Notes: generated by a model from the sequence alone, not told the origin. A stretch of 64,000 nt of DNA from Azospirillum fermentarium (GCF_025961205.1 NZ_JAOQNH010000002.1:27501-91500), one strand, 5' to 3'. Positions 27,816 to 36,769 are shown, numbered from the stretch's first letter. Program-made: numbers and translations.

Positions 27816-28583
27816 TTACACTCCCTGGGCCTGGGCGCCGGCGGCGCGGGCGCCGGCCAGCCGGCGCAGGATCATGACGTTGCGGACGAAGCCGACCCCG
27901 CCCACCAGATAGCGGCGGGACAGGCGGCGGGGTTCCTGGGCCAGCCGGTAGACCCATTCCAGCCCGGCCCGCTGGATGCAGACGGGCGCGCGCTCGAACC
28001 GGTGGGCAAGGAAATCCATGATGGCCCCACCGTTGATGATGAGGGCGGGGTGGTCCAGTTCCGCCTTCAGCCGGGCGGCGGCCCGCTCCTGCCGCGGCAT
28101 GCCCATGGCCAGGACGATCACGTCCGGGCGGGTGCGGCGGGCGCAGGCGACGTAATGGCCGTCGTCGTGAAAGCCGTGCTGGATGTCGGCATAGTCGTGA
28201 TGGGTCTCGGCGGCCAGCCGGTCGCGGGCGGCCTCCAGCCACGGGCTCTCGGTGCCGTAGACCGCCACCCGGCGGGGCGGAAGCCGGCGCAGCAGCAGCG
28301 GGATGAAATCGGTGCCGTTCATGTTCAGCCCCACCGGCCGCCCCAGCGCCGACAGCGCCAGCTTCAGCCCGATGCCGTCGCGCAGCAGCAGATCCGACGC
28401 CTGGAACGCGGCCAGCGCCGCATCGCTGTGCCAGCACAGATTGACCGCGTGGGCGTTGACGAACGACACGATGGACGGCTTGGCGGTCTGGGCGAGATGG
28501 CCGATCAGTTCGTTCTTCTCCTCCTCCGTCTGCACGCAGCGGATACGGTCCACCAGGGCGTCGATGTGTTGAGGGGTCGGCAT
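27816..28583 (-). CDS. WecG/TagA/CpsF family glycosyltransferase
   Basis: A 255-residue cytoplasmic transferase of family GT26 that adds a sugar (often ManNAc-type or glucose-type) to a lipid-linked intermediate during polysaccharide assembly. Family blocks seen are LLRDGIGLKLA near residue 65, MNGTDFIP near 87, and VLAMGMPRQE near 155. AGGAG lies before the ATG. It is the first gene of the unit glycosyltransferase, BY-kinase, GH10. The other assembly genes (polymerase, initiating transferase) are not nearby; a flippase lies 34 kb away at the right end. Confidence 0.9.
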   Translation of the reverse strand: MPTPQHIDALVDRIRCVQTEEEKNELIGHLAQTAKPSIVSFVNAHAVNLCWHSDAALAAFQASDLLLRDGIGLKLALSALGRPVGLNMNGTDFIPLLLRRLPPRRVAVYGTESPWLEAARDRLAAETHHDYADIQHGFHDDGHYVACARRTRPDVIVLAMGMPRQERAAARLKAELDHPALIINGGAIMDFLAHRFERAPVCIQRAGLEWVYRLAQEPRRLSRRYLVGGVGFVRNVMILRRLAGARAAGAQAQGV

Positions 28584-28918
28584 GCGGTACTCCTAAGAGG
28601 GCGCAAGGCGGTGGCGATGGGGATGTCCGACGACCCGATAATGGGTGGTCTCGCGGCGCCGCATCAGACGGAATTCGAAACTAATCCCATCGGTCCGGGG
28701 CACGGTCCGGGGTGGTGGCGCCCCGGCGGGGTGGTGGGTAACTCATTTTCCCGCCCCATCGCCGGAGGTCAGGGGCAGCGCGCTCCTATGCGACGGCGCA
28801 TAGGCGGTGCGGGAAACAAGGGTGGTGCCGCTCCCCTCCCGCGTCATGGCCGTCCCGCGGTGGCCGTTCCCGCGAAACGTCTTGCCGCGTCCGTCCCCCG
28901 CGCCCATAACCCTGTCTC
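28584..28918. promoter_or_regulatory. Divergent promoter region, exopolysaccharide unit and helicase
   Basis: This 335-base gap contains an 8-bp inverted repeat, CCTATGCG at 28785-28792 and CGCATAGG at 28797-28804, which could be an operator. A possible sigma-70-type promoter for the helicase is TTGCCG (28882-28887), 17 bases, CATAAC (28905-28910). This would start the message at about 28917, right at the first ATG. No RNA gene seen. Confidence 0.4.
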
Positions 28919-31273
28919 ATGCCATCCTTGTTCACGGCGGCGGGGCTGCCCGTCCGGCGGAGCGCAAACGGATTACGAATCATGGTCTCCGACGACACCC
29001 CCGACGATCTTCCCGCCCGCATCCCCGGTACCGCGGACGAGCTGGACCGGCGCGATGCGCTGCGCGCCGTGGCGGCGGCGGTGCGCGATGCCGGCATCGA
29101 GGTGGCGGCGGAATCCACCCCCGCCCGCTGGGCCGTCACCGTGATTCACGAAGCCAGGATGCCCGGCACCGACCGCCGGCTGCGCTTGCGCTTCCGTGTC
29201 TCCATCGGCCCGCTGCCGGAGATCGAGGCGGAACTCTGGGGCCTGTTGACCGCCGAGGAGCCGTTCGGGCGCCCCCAGGCCCGCGCCCTGGGGAAAAAGG
29301 TGAAGGAGGCGTGCTTCACCTCCGCCGCCATCGACAAGGCCAAGGGGCGGGTCGATGGCTGGCTGGCGTCCATGGCCGAACGGGCGGCAGCGCTCGGCGA
29401 TGCGTGGCGGCCCAAGGCGTTCGCCGACGACCTGATGCGCGCCGCCGCCTTCGGCGGGCGCATTCCCCGGCTCCAGGGCCTGCTGGACGCGCTGGAGGAA
29501 ACCTTCTCCACCGCCGCCGCCCGCGCCGGCCACCGGGTGCGGCGGGCGCGGCTGGAGGATGCCTCGGGGCTTGGCGTCTATCTGGATGGCTTTGCCACGG
29601 CACGCGCCATGGTGCGCAAGCTGCGGCTGTTCGTCGGCCCCACCAATTCCGGCAAGACCCACGCCGCCATGGACCGGCTGGCGGAGGCCGGCAGCGGCTG
29701 CTACCTGGCACCCTTGCGTCTGCTGGCGCTGGAGGGACAGGAGGCGCTGGAGAGCCGTGGCTCCCCCTGCTCCCTGATGACGGGGGAGGAACGGGACGTG
29801 CGGCCCGGTGCGTCCTTCGTGTCGTCCACCATCGAGATGGCGAACACCAACCGGGTGTGGGGGGCCTGCGTCATCGACGAGATCCAGATGATCGGCGACC
29901 CCGACCGCGGATGGGCGTGGACCCAGGCGGTGGCCGGCATCGCCGCCCCGGAAATCGTGATGACCGGCTCGGCGGACGCCATCCCCTACATCCAGCGGCT
30001 GGCCGCCGCCCTGGGCGAAGAGCTGGAGGTGGTGGAGTTCACCCGCAAATCCCCCTTGCGCATCCAGGAGGAGAAGGTGCCGCTGAAGGGCGTGCGCCGC
30101 GGTGATGCCGTCATCGCCTTTTCCCGGCGGGAGGTGATGGGGCTGCGCCACGACCTGCTGGCCCAGGGGCACACGGTGGCGGTGATCTACGGCGCCCTGT
30201 CGCCGGAGGTCCGGCGGGCGGAGGCGCGGCGGTTCCGCGAGGGGCAGGCCGACGTGCTGGTCGCCACCGACGCCATCGGCATGGGGCTGAACCTGCCCAT
30301 CGCGCGGGTGGTGCTGTCGGCCACCCGCAAGTTCGACGGCAAGGAAGAGCGCGACCTGAACCATTCGGAAATCCGCCAGATCGGCGGCCGGGCCGGGCGC
30401 TTCGGCATTCAGGAGGATGGCCGGGTGGCGGTGCTGGACGGGGAGAACATCAACCCCGTGCGCCGGGCGCTGACCTCCCCCCCCACCCCGCCCGCCGATC
30501 CGCGCCCGTGGATTTCGCCGACGCTCACCCATGTGGAGGCCATCGCGCGCGAGCTGGAAACCGACAGTCTGGCCCGCGTGCTGCGCACCGCGGGGCAGGA
30601 GCTGCTGCGCGCCCACCAGACCTTCCGCATGACCGATCTGGAGGGGCGCATTCAGGCGGCGGCGGCGGTGGACCGTTCGCGTCTGCCGCTGGCGGTGCGC
30701 GACACCCTGTCCCGCTGCCCCATCGACGTGCGCGACCAGGACCAGTTGCGGCTTCTGACCATCTGGGCGGTGAACCAGGGCCGGGGCGTGCCCAACCCCG
30801 CCCCGGACGAGGCCGAGCGTTTCCACCACCATGTCGGCACCGACGTGGAACTGGAAAAGGCCGAGCGGGCGGTGAAGGGGCTGACGTCCTACGCGTGGCT
30901 GTCCTACCGCTTCCCCGAGGCGTATCCCGAGATGGACCTGTGCCAGGAACGGCGCCAACGGCTGAACGCCTTCATCGAGCGCACGCTGGCCGAACGCAGT
31001 CTGGCCCGCGCCTGCCCCGCCTGCGGCACGCGGCTGAAGGCCAACCACCGGTTCCGCGTCTGTGATTCCTGCTACGCCCAGCGCCTGACCCGCCGTCCGC
31101 CCCACCACCGCGACGGCAAGGGTGGGGGCAAGGACGGCGGTCACCGTCCCTACCACCACGCCAACGGCGGCACGGCGGCCCCCGGCGGGGCGGCTGGGAC
31201 CGAACGCCCGGCGGGGCAGGAGCCGCCCAAGCGCGGGCGCGGCGGGCGGCGCAAGGCACCGCCGACGGCGTGA
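28919..31273 (+). CDS. Suv3-like superfamily 2 RNA helicase
   Basis: A 784-residue helicase of the group related to mitochondrial Suv3, usual in alphaproteobacteria. Motif I is GPTNSGKT near residue 241, motif II DEIQM near 320, and motif VI QIGGRAGR near 488. A zinc-ribbon-like CPACG ... CDSC pair lies near 697-720, followed by a basic, Gly-rich low-complexity tail suited to RNA contact. Mitochondrial Suv3 works with an exoribonuclease in RNA decay; the bacterial role is inferred from that. The start is unsure: ATG 28919 would be nearly leaderless, and ATG 28982 is the other choice. Neither has a clear ribosome-binding site. Confidence 0.88.
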   Translation: MPSLFTAAGLPVRRSANGLRIMVSDDTPDDLPARIPGTADELDRRDALRAVAAAVRDAGIEVAAESTPARWAVTVIHEARMPGTDRRLRLRFRVSIGPLPEIEAELWGLLTAEEPFGRPQARALGKKVKEACFTSAAIDKAKGRVDGWLASMAERAAALGDAWRPKAFADDLMRAAAFGGRIPRLQGLLDALEETFSTAAARAGHRVRRARLEDASGLGVYLDGFATARAMVRKLRLFVGPTNSGKTHAAMDRLAEAGSGCYLAPLRLLALEGQEALESRGSPCSLMTGEERDVRPGASFVSSTIEMANTNRVWGACVIDEIQMIGDPDRGWAWTQAVAGIAAPEIVMTGSADAIPYIQRLAAALGEELEVVEFTRKSPLRIQEEKVPLKGVRRGDAVIAFSRREVMGLRHDLLAQGHTVAVIYGALSPEVRRAEARRFREGQADVLVATDAIGMGLNLPIARVVLSATRKFDGKEERDLNHSEIRQIGGRAGRFGIQEDGRVAVLDGENINPVRRALTSPPTPPADPRPWISPTLTHVEAIARELETDSLARVLRTAGQELLRAHQTFRMTDLEGRIQAAAAVDRSRLPLAVRDTLSRCPIDVRDQDQLRLLTIWAVNQGRGVPNPAPDEAERFHHHVGTDVELEKAERAVKGLTSYAWLSYRFPEAYPEMDLCQERRQRLNAFIERTLAERSLARACPACGTRLKANHRFRVCDSCYAQRLTRRPPHHRDGKGGGKDGGHRPYHHANGGTAAPGGAAGTERPAGQEPPKRGRGGRRKAPPTA

Positions 31274-31281
31274 CGGGAAGG

Positions 31282-31827
31282 TTATTTCGGCAGGGCCGCT
31301 TCCACCGCCTCCACCAGCCGGCGGCTGTCGGGGGCGGTGACGGAGGAGAACCAGTCCACCAGCCGCCCGTCGGGGGCGATCAGGTATTTGTGAAAGTTCC
31401 AGCGGGGCTTGGCGGCGAAGCCAAGCTCCGCCGCCGCCCAGCGGTAGAAGGGATGGGCGCCGTCGCCCGATACCACCGACTTTTCCGCCAGGGGAAAGTC
31501 GATGCGGTAGTTGACCTCGCAGAAGTCCTTGATCTCCTGCGCCGATCCGGGTTCCTGCCGGCCGAAATCGTCCGACGGCACGCCCAGAACCACCAGCCCC
31601 CGGCCGCGGTAACGTTCCCACAGAGCCTGCAGCCCGGTGTACTGCGGGGTGAAGCCGCAGAACGACGCGGTGTTGACCACCAGCACCGCCTTTCCGGCAA
31701 AGGACGACAGCGGCAGCGGGGTGCCGTCGATGCTGCGGAAGCTGAAATCATAGGCCGTGGCGGCCATGGCCGGTTTCTCCGAAACAAGGGATGCCAGGAA
31801 CGCGGCGGCAAGTGCGATAAGGCGCAT
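31282..31827 (-). CDS. Exported glutathione peroxidase
   Basis: A 181-residue peroxidase reducing hydroperoxides. The catalytic Cys is in NTASFCGFTPQY (near residue 57), and the Trp of the tetrad lies in WNFHKYL. The usual Gln position is replaced by Asp/Gly-rich residues in the second block, which is not certain by eye. A signal peptide (about 1-22) sends it to the periplasm. The ATG at 31825-31827 has GGAAG upstream. It is the third gene of rpoE-chrR-gpx with a 12-base gap, so it should be induced with the sigma factor by oxidative stress. Confidence 0.92.
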   Translation of the reverse strand: MRLIALAAAFLASLVSEKPAMAATAYDFSFRSIDGTPLPLSSFAGKAVLVVNTASFCGFTPQYTGLQALWERYRGRGLVVLGVPSDDFGRQEPGSAQEIKDFCEVNYRIDFPLAEKSVVSGDGAHPFYRWAAAELGFAAKPRWNFHKYLIAPDGRLVDWFSSVTAPDSRRLVEAVEAALPK

Positions 31828-31838
31828 GGTTTCTTCCC

Positions 31839-32498
31839 TCACATGCCGATGAAGGGCTGCACCAGCCGCCCCAGGATGCCGGTGAAGCGCAGCGGCGCGT
31901 CGGTGGCGATCAGGCAGACGCAATCCTCGTGGGTGTCGGAAATGGGCTGGTGGCGGGTGTCCTGGTCCACCTCCGCCAGATCGCCGGGGCCGTAGCGCCC
32001 GGTCTCGTCGGCAAAGGAACCCGACAGCACCAGCGTCAGTTCCAGCCCGCCGTGCCCGTGGTGGGGCAGCGTGACGCCGGGGGCGATGCGCAGCATCTGC
32101 GCCGCCCCGCCGCGGCTGGTCCGCCGCAAAAGCTCCAGCCGCCGCACGCCGGGGGCCAGCCGCTGCCAGCGGGGATCACCGCCGACATAGGCCGCCAGCG
32201 GCTGGGGAAACGGGCCGGCGGCGGGCGGGGCCGGTGCGGGTGCTTCCCGCGGGCCGTCCAGCCGCGCCAGGGTGCGCGCCAGGGCGCCGGCGTCCAGATC
32301 CAGGCCGGCGCCGGCGTCCAGCAGCGCACCGCCCAGCGCATCGACGGTGCGGGCGGCGGTGCTGCAGGCGGGGCACAGCGCCAGATGGGCCGCCACCGCC
32401 AGCGACAAGCCCTCACTCAGGCAGCCGGCGCCGTAGGCCATCAGCAGCGCATCGCTGGGATGGTGATTGGGAAACGGGTGTCTGGGCTGGGTGGTCAT
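31839..32498 (-). CDS. chrR: ChrR-type zinc anti-sigma factor
   Basis: A 219-residue cytoplasmic protein that holds RpoE inactive until singlet oxygen or organic peroxides trigger release. The N-terminal zinc domain has the ZAS motif H-x3-C-x2-C (HLALCPAC near residue 43). The C-terminal half is a cupin with HHGHGGLE, the part that in Rhodobacter ChrR is needed for the signal response. The ATG overlaps the rpoE stop by four bases (ATGA), so the pair is made together. Strong assignment from both domains and context. Confidence 0.94.
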   Translation of the reverse strand: MTTQPRHPFPNHHPSDALLMAYGAGCLSEGLSLAVAAHLALCPACSTAARTVDALGGALLDAGAGLDLDAGALARTLARLDGPREAPAPAPPAAGPFPQPLAAYVGGDPRWQRLAPGVRRLELLRRTSRGGAAQMLRIAPGVTLPHHGHGGLELTLVLSGSFADETGRYGPGDLAEVDQDTRHQPISDTHEDCVCLIATDAPLRFTGILGRLVQPFIGM

Positions 32499-33082
32499 GG
32501 CACATCCTCCCCCAAGGCCCGGCGGATACGGTTCATGGCAAGACGCAGGCGCGATTTGACGGTTCCCAGCGGCAGGTTCAGTTTTTCGGCGATGGCGGGG
32601 TGGGCGAGGTCGGCGAAGAACGACAGCCGCACCACCTCCGCCTGGTCGGGGGAGAGATCGGCCAGCGCGCCCTGAAGCCGGCGGAACCGCTGGCCCTCGG
32701 CCACCACCGCATCGGCGGCGGGGCCGTCGTCGGGATGGTCCAGCAGCACGTCGTCGGGCACCTCCGGGTGGCGTTCGCGGCGCAGCGCGTCGATGCGCAG
32801 GTTGCGGGCGATGGTGAAGACCCACGCCGCCGCGGCCGCCCGCTGGGGATCGTACAGGGCGGCCTTGCGCCAGACGGCGACCATGGTCTCCTGCGCCAGT
32901 TCCTCCGCCCGCGCGGGGTCCATGCCCTGGCGGACCATGTACCCCTTCACCCGCGGGGCGAAATGGGCGAACAGCCGGGCAAAGGCGGCGCGGTCGTCGC
33001 CGCGCGCCACCGCCACGATGTCGCGCGACAGCTCATCCCCCGCACAGGCGGGGCCGGGGGGCTGGGGCGTGGAAAAGGGCAT
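32495..33082 (-). CDS. rpoE: ECF sigma factor RpoE (ChrR-controlled)
   Basis: A 195-residue extracytoplasmic-function sigma factor with region 2 (LAQETMVAVWRKA, then FTIARNLRIDALRR) and region 4 ending in the helix LPLGTVKSRLRLAMNRIR. With ChrR next to it, this is the photo-oxidative stress sigma factor described in Rhodobacter and Azospirillum. The frame is open to 33211, but the promoter at 33107-33132 lies inside that extension, so the ATG at 33080-33082 (or 33095-33097) must be the start. It appears autoregulated: its own promoter has the same TGATCC-N16-CGTA pattern as the two neighbouring operons. Confidence 0.94.
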   Translation of the reverse strand: MPFSTPQPPGPACAGDELSRDIVAVARGDDRAAFARLFAHFAPRVKGYMVRQGMDPARAEELAQETMVAVWRKAALYDPQRAAAAAWVFTIARNLRIDALRRERHPEVPDDVLLDHPDDGPAADAVVAEGQRFRRLQGALADLSPDQAEVVRLSFFADLAHPAIAEKLNLPLGTVKSRLRLAMNRIRRALGEDVP

Positions 33083-33106
33083 GATCGTTCCCGTCATGCC
33101 CGCCAG

Positions 33107-33132
33107 TACGCAACACCGGCCCCGCCGGATCA
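33107..33132 (-). promoter_or_regulatory. RpoE-type promoter of rpoE-chrR-gpx
   Basis: On the minus strand TGATCC (33132 down to 33127), 16 bases, CGTA (33110 down to 33107). The transcript would start near 33099, leaving a short leader before ATG 33082. The same two boxes at the same spacing occur twice more in this island. Confidence 0.8.
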
Positions 33133-33157
33133 CGGGCGTGGCAAATATCTTTTCCGG

Positions 33158-33185
33158 TGATCCGGCGGCGGGGTCCGCCCGTAAC
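33158..33185 (+). promoter_or_regulatory. RpoE-type promoter of the FAD oxidoreductase-cfa operon
   Basis: TGATCC (33158-33163), 16 bases, CGTAAC (33180-33185). It is divergent from the rpoE promoter, with 25 bases between the two -35 boxes. The transcript would start near 33190, 39 bases before the ATG at 33229. Confidence 0.8.
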
Positions 33186-33228
33186 GGGACCAGACACCCG
33201 CTCCACCGCATCCTGCCGGCCCCGCCCC

Positions 33229-34593
33229 ATGACCATCATTCCCTTTTCCCCCGGCCGCCCGCTGTCCGTCGCCGTCATCGGCTCGGGCATCTCCGGCCTG
33301 TCCGCCGCCTGGCTGCTGTCCAAGGCCCACGACGTCACCCTGTACGAGAAGGAGGACCGCCCCGGCGGCCACGCCAACACGGTGGAAGCCGCCCCCGGCG
33401 TGCCGGTGGACACCGGCTTCATCGTCTACAACACCGCCAACTATCCCAACCTGACCGCCCTGTTCGGCCATCTGGGCGTGCCGACGCTGGCCACCGACAT
33501 GTCGTTCGCCGCCTCGCTGGACGGCGGGCGGCTGGAATACGCCGGGTCGTCGCTGGGCACGCTGTTCGCCCAGAAGCGCAACCTGCTGCGCCCGCGGTTC
33601 TGGCGGATGCTGGCCGACCTGCTGCGCTTCTACCGCAGCGCCCCGGCCCTGCTGGCCGGCGGCGGGGCGGACCAGCGGACGCTGGGGCAGTTCCTGGACG
33701 AAGGCGGCTATTCCGACGCCTTCGTGCGCGACCACCTGCTGCCCATGGCGGCGGCCATCTGGTCCAGCCCGGCGGCGTCCATGCGCAGCCACCCGGCTTC
33801 GTCGTTCGTGCGGTTCTGCGACAACCACGGCCTGCTGAAGATCACGGGCCGCCCGGTGTGGCGCACGGTGGAGGCGGGGAGCCGCAGCTACGTGGAGCGG
33901 CTGACCGCCGGCATGGGGCCGGCGCTGCGCCTGAACGCGGGTGTGGAGGGGGTGCGGCGGGAGAACGGGCGGGTGGCGGTGCGCGACCGCCGCGGCGACA
34001 TCCGGCTGTTCGATCATGCGGTCTTCGCCACCCACGCCGACCAGACGCTGGCGCTGCTGGAGGATGCCGGCACCATGGAACGCGCCCTGCTGGGCGCCTT
34101 CCCCTATGAACGCAACGTGGCGGTGCTGCACACCGACCCCGCCCTGATGCCGCGGCGCCGGTCGGTGTGGTCGAGTTGGAACTACCTGTCCCGCCCCGGC
34201 GGGGAGGGGGAGGACGACGCGGTGTGCGTCACCTATTGGATGAACCGGCTTCAGCCGTTCCTGCCCACCGCCCGCAACCTGTTCGTGACCCTGAACCCCG
34301 TCACGCCGCCGGCGGACGGCACGGTGCTGCGCTCCTTCCTCTACGACCACCCGGTGTTCGGCATGGACGCCCTGGCGGCGCAGAAGGATCTGTGGCGGCT
34401 GCAGGGGCAGCGCAATTCCTGGTTCTGCGGCGCCTATTTCGGCGCCGGCTTCCACGAGGACGGGCTGCAGGCGGGGCTGGCGGTGGCCGAGGCGTTGGGT
34501 GGGGTGCGCCGCCCCTGGACCGTGGAGAACGAGTCCGGGCGCATCCATCTGGGCGGGCTGCACACCCCGTCCCGCCCGCAGGAGGCGGCGTGA
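33229..34593 (+). CDS. FAD-dependent amine-oxidase-fold oxidoreductase (COG2907 type)
   Basis: A 454-residue flavoprotein. The dinucleotide-binding motif GSGISGLSAA is near residue 17 and is followed by the acidic end of the second strand and GGHANTV. Proteins of this type always travel with DUF1365 and a cyclopropane synthase-like methylase in ChrR/RpoE regulons and have been linked to modification of unsaturated membrane lipids; the exact reaction here is inferred. ATG 33229 is used because the frame upstream crosses the promoter. The stop overlaps the start of the DUF1365 gene by one base (TGATG). Confidence 0.88.
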   Translation: MTIIPFSPGRPLSVAVIGSGISGLSAAWLLSKAHDVTLYEKEDRPGGHANTVEAAPGVPVDTGFIVYNTANYPNLTALFGHLGVPTLATDMSFAASLDGGRLEYAGSSLGTLFAQKRNLLRPRFWRMLADLLRFYRSAPALLAGGGADQRTLGQFLDEGGYSDAFVRDHLLPMAAAIWSSPAASMRSHPASSFVRFCDNHGLLKITGRPVWRTVEAGSRSYVERLTAGMGPALRLNAGVEGVRRENGRVAVRDRRGDIRLFDHAVFATHADQTLALLEDAGTMERALLGAFPYERNVAVLHTDPALMPRRRSVWSSWNYLSRPGGEGEDDAVCVTYWMNRLQPFLPTARNLFVTLNPVTPPADGTVLRSFLYDHPVFGMDALAAQKDLWRLQGQRNSWFCGAYFGAGFHEDGLQAGLAVAEALGGVRRPWTVENESGRIHLGGLHTPSRPQEAA

Positions 34594-35405
34594 TGGACAC
34601 CCGGTCCGCCCTCTACCTCGGCACGGTGGTCCACCGCCGGCTGCGCCCGGTGCGCCACCGCCTGTCCTACCGCGTGTTCAGCCTGCTGCTCGACCTGGAC
34701 GAACTGCCGGACCTGGACCGCCGCCTGCGGCTGTTCGGACACAACCGCACCGCCCTGATCGGCTTTCACGACCGCGACCACGGCCCCGGCGACAGGCGCC
34801 CGCTCAAGCCCTGGGTGGAATCGCAGCTTGCCGCCGCCGGCATCGCCGGGGGCGGGCCGGTGCGGGTGCTGTGCTTTCCCCGCGTGCTGGGCATGGTGTT
34901 CAACCCGCTGACCGTCTATTTCTGTCACCGGCCCGACGGCACCCTGTCGGCCATCCTGCACGAGGTGAACAATACCTTCGGCCAGCGGCACAGCTATCTG
35001 ATCCCGGCGGAAACCGGGGCCGACGGGCTGGTGCGCCAGAGTTGCGCCAAGGAATTCTACGTCTCCCCCTTCATGGCGATGGAGACGGCGTATCACTTCC
35101 GCATCCGCCCCCCCGATGACGGCGTGTCCGTCGCCATTCGCCAGACCGACGCTGCCGGGCCGGTGCTGCACGCGTCCCTGACCGCCGCCCGCGCACCCCT
35201 GACCGACGCCGGGCTGCTGCGGGCGTGGCTGCAGCATCCGCTGATGACCGCCAAGGTGGTCGCCGGCATCCATTGGGAGGCGCTGCACCTGTGGCGCAAG
35301 GGCCTGCGCCTGCTGCCCCGCCCGCCGGCCCCGGCCATGCCGGTCACCGTCGTTTCCCCCACCCCGGTTTCCCCCACCCCGGTTTCCAGGAAGTTGCCCG
35401 CATGA
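34593..35405 (+). CDS. DUF1365 family protein
   Basis: A 270-residue protein of DUF1365 (COG3496), with LCFPRVLGMVFNPLTVYFC and the KEFYVSPFM block, both typical. The function is unproven, but it is consistently found between the flavoprotein and the cyclopropane synthase gene. GGAGG lies 7 bases upstream of the start. The C-terminus holds a tandem 15-base repeat (35356-35370 and 35371-35385), which writes PTPVS twice and probably arose by slippage. The stop overlaps the next start (ATGA). Confidence 0.9.
   Translation: MDTRSALYLGTVVHRRLRPVRHRLSYRVFSLLLDLDELPDLDRRLRLFGHNRTALIGFHDRDHGPGDRRPLKPWVESQLAAAGIAGGGPVRVLCFPRVLGMVFNPLTVYFCHRPDGTLSAILHEVNNTFGQRHSYLIPAETGADGLVRQSCAKEFYVSPFMAMETAYHFRIRPPDDGVSVAIRQTDAAGPVLHASLTAARAPLTDAGLLRAWLQHPLMTAKVVAGIHWEALHLWRKGLRLLPRPPAPAMPVTVVSPTPVSPTPVSRKLPA
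35356..35385 (+). repeat. 15-bp perfect tandem repeat inside the DUF1365 gene
   Basis: CCCCCACCCCGGTTT occurs twice head to tail. The unit is a multiple of three, so the reading frame is kept and the protein gains a second PTPVS. Confidence 0.85.
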
Positions 35406-36649
35406 GCGAGACGTCCGCCGTTCTTCCCACGCAGCGCCGGGCCACGGGGCCGCGTTTGTCATCGCCCGCCGGCTGGCTGTGGGGCGGGGTTCTGCGGCGG
35501 CTGGCCGCGCGCCTCCGCCACGGGGCGCTGACTCTCCACCTGCCGGGGGGCGAGGCCGTGCCGTGCGGCGACGGCACCGGGCCACGGGTCGAGGTCACCA
35601 TCCACACCCCCGCCGTCGCCCGGCGGCTGCTGGCCGGCGGCGATCTGGGGCTGGCGGAGGCCTATGCCGACGGCTGGTGGGACACACCGGACCTGACCGC
35701 GTTTCTGGAGCTGTGCCTGCGCAACGAGGAATCCTTGCGCGGCGTGATGGCCGGGACGGCGGCGGTGGCGGCCCTCAACCGGCTGATCCACCGCAGCCGC
35801 GCCAACACCCGCCGCGGCAGCCGCCGCAACATCGCCGCCCATTACGATCTGGGAAACGGCTTCTACCGCGAATGGCTGGACGCGGGAATGATGTATTCCT
35901 CCGCCCTCTACCGCCGCCCCGGACAGACGCTGGAACAGGCGCAGGATGAAAAGCTGGACCGCGCCGCCGCCCTGCTGGACCTGTCACCCGGCATGACGGT
36001 GCTGGAAATCGGCTGCGGCTGGGGCGGCATGGCCGAGCGGCTGGCCGCCCGCCACGGCGCCCGCGTCACCGGCATCACCCTGTCCCACGAGCAACGGGCC
36101 CATGCCGCCGAACGGCTGGGGGACCGGGCGGCGATCCGGCTGCAGGATTACCGCGACGTGACCGGCACCTTCGACCGCATCGTGTCGCTGGAGATGATCG
36201 AGGCGGTGGGGGAGGAGCATTGGCCCCGCTATTTCGCCACCCTGCGCGGCCGGCTGGCTCCCGGCGGGGTGGCGGTGCTGCAGGCCATCACCATCGACGA
36301 CGCCCGCTTCGCCGGTTACCGCCGGGGGTGCGATTTCATCCAGCGCCACATCTTCCCCGGCGGCATGCTGCCCTGCCCCGCCGCCATGGGGGAACAGGCG
36401 GCCCGCGCCGGGCTGGTCATCGACCATGTGGAGATGTTCGGCGCCTCCTACGCCCGCACCCTGGCCGAGTGGCGCCAGCGCTTCGACGCGGCGTGGCCGC
36501 GCATCGCCGCCCAGGACGGCGGCATCCGCTTCGACGAACGGTTCCGCCGAATGTGGGACTACTACCTGTCCTATTGCGAGGCGGGATTCCGCGCCGGCAC
36601 CATCGACGTGGGCTTCTGGCGGCTGCGCCGGCCCAGCGAGGGAGCATGA
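35402..36649 (+). CDS. Cyclopropane-fatty-acyl-phospholipid synthase-like methyltransferase
   Basis: A 415-residue SAM-dependent enzyme that acts on unsaturated acyl chains of membrane lipids. The N-terminal lipid-binding part includes DLGLAEAYADGWWDT. The SAM motif is VLEIGCGWGGMAERLA near residue 200, and the catalytic region continues with QRHIFPGGMLP and YYLSYCEAGF. Under RpoE control it would alter lipids during oxidative stress. Relatives in Rhodobacter take part in furan or methylated fatty acid formation, so the product need not be a cyclopropane ring. AGGAAG precedes the ATG. Start overlaps DUF1365 by four bases. Confidence 0.92.
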   Translation: MSETSAVLPTQRRATGPRLSSPAGWLWGGVLRRLAARLRHGALTLHLPGGEAVPCGDGTGPRVEVTIHTPAVARRLLAGGDLGLAEAYADGWWDTPDLTAFLELCLRNEESLRGVMAGTAAVAALNRLIHRSRANTRRGSRRNIAAHYDLGNGFYREWLDAGMMYSSALYRRPGQTLEQAQDEKLDRAAALLDLSPGMTVLEIGCGWGGMAERLAARHGARVTGITLSHEQRAHAAERLGDRAAIRLQDYRDVTGTFDRIVSLEMIEAVGEEHWPRYFATLRGRLAPGGVAVLQAITIDDARFAGYRRGCDFIQRHIFPGGMLPCPAAMGEQAARAGLVIDHVEMFGASYARTLAEWRQRFDAAWPRIAAQDGGIRFDERFRRMWDYYLSYCEAGFRAGTIDVGFWRLRRPSEGA

Positions 36650-36769
36650 TCCCCACGGGGCGGCTGGCTCTCTACGCCCTGCCCGCCCCTGGCCCTGCCG
36701 GTCCTGCCGGCGGCGCCACGCCGCCATCCGCCGGTGCCTGGACCGTCGCACACAAGGGATTCCACCGTG
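36646..36769 (+). pseudogene. Possible remnant of a membrane-transporter gene
   Basis: An ATG at 36646 overlaps the cyclopropane synthase stop (ATGA) and has GAGG just upstream, like a real operon gene. The frame begins MIPTGRLALYALPAP, which resembles the N-terminus of an MFS permease. After an apparent one-base insertion in a C-run near 36686, another frame continues ALALPVLP, and then the resemblance ends. The frame itself runs on to 37074, across the DUF3833 gene. The simplest view is a decayed stub left by deletion, but chance resemblance is possible. Confidence 0.3.

Noticed and set aside
28973-31621. An 882-codon minus-strand frame opposite the Suv3-like helicase
   Set aside because: Antisense shadow; helicase motifs I, II and VI are on the plus strand.
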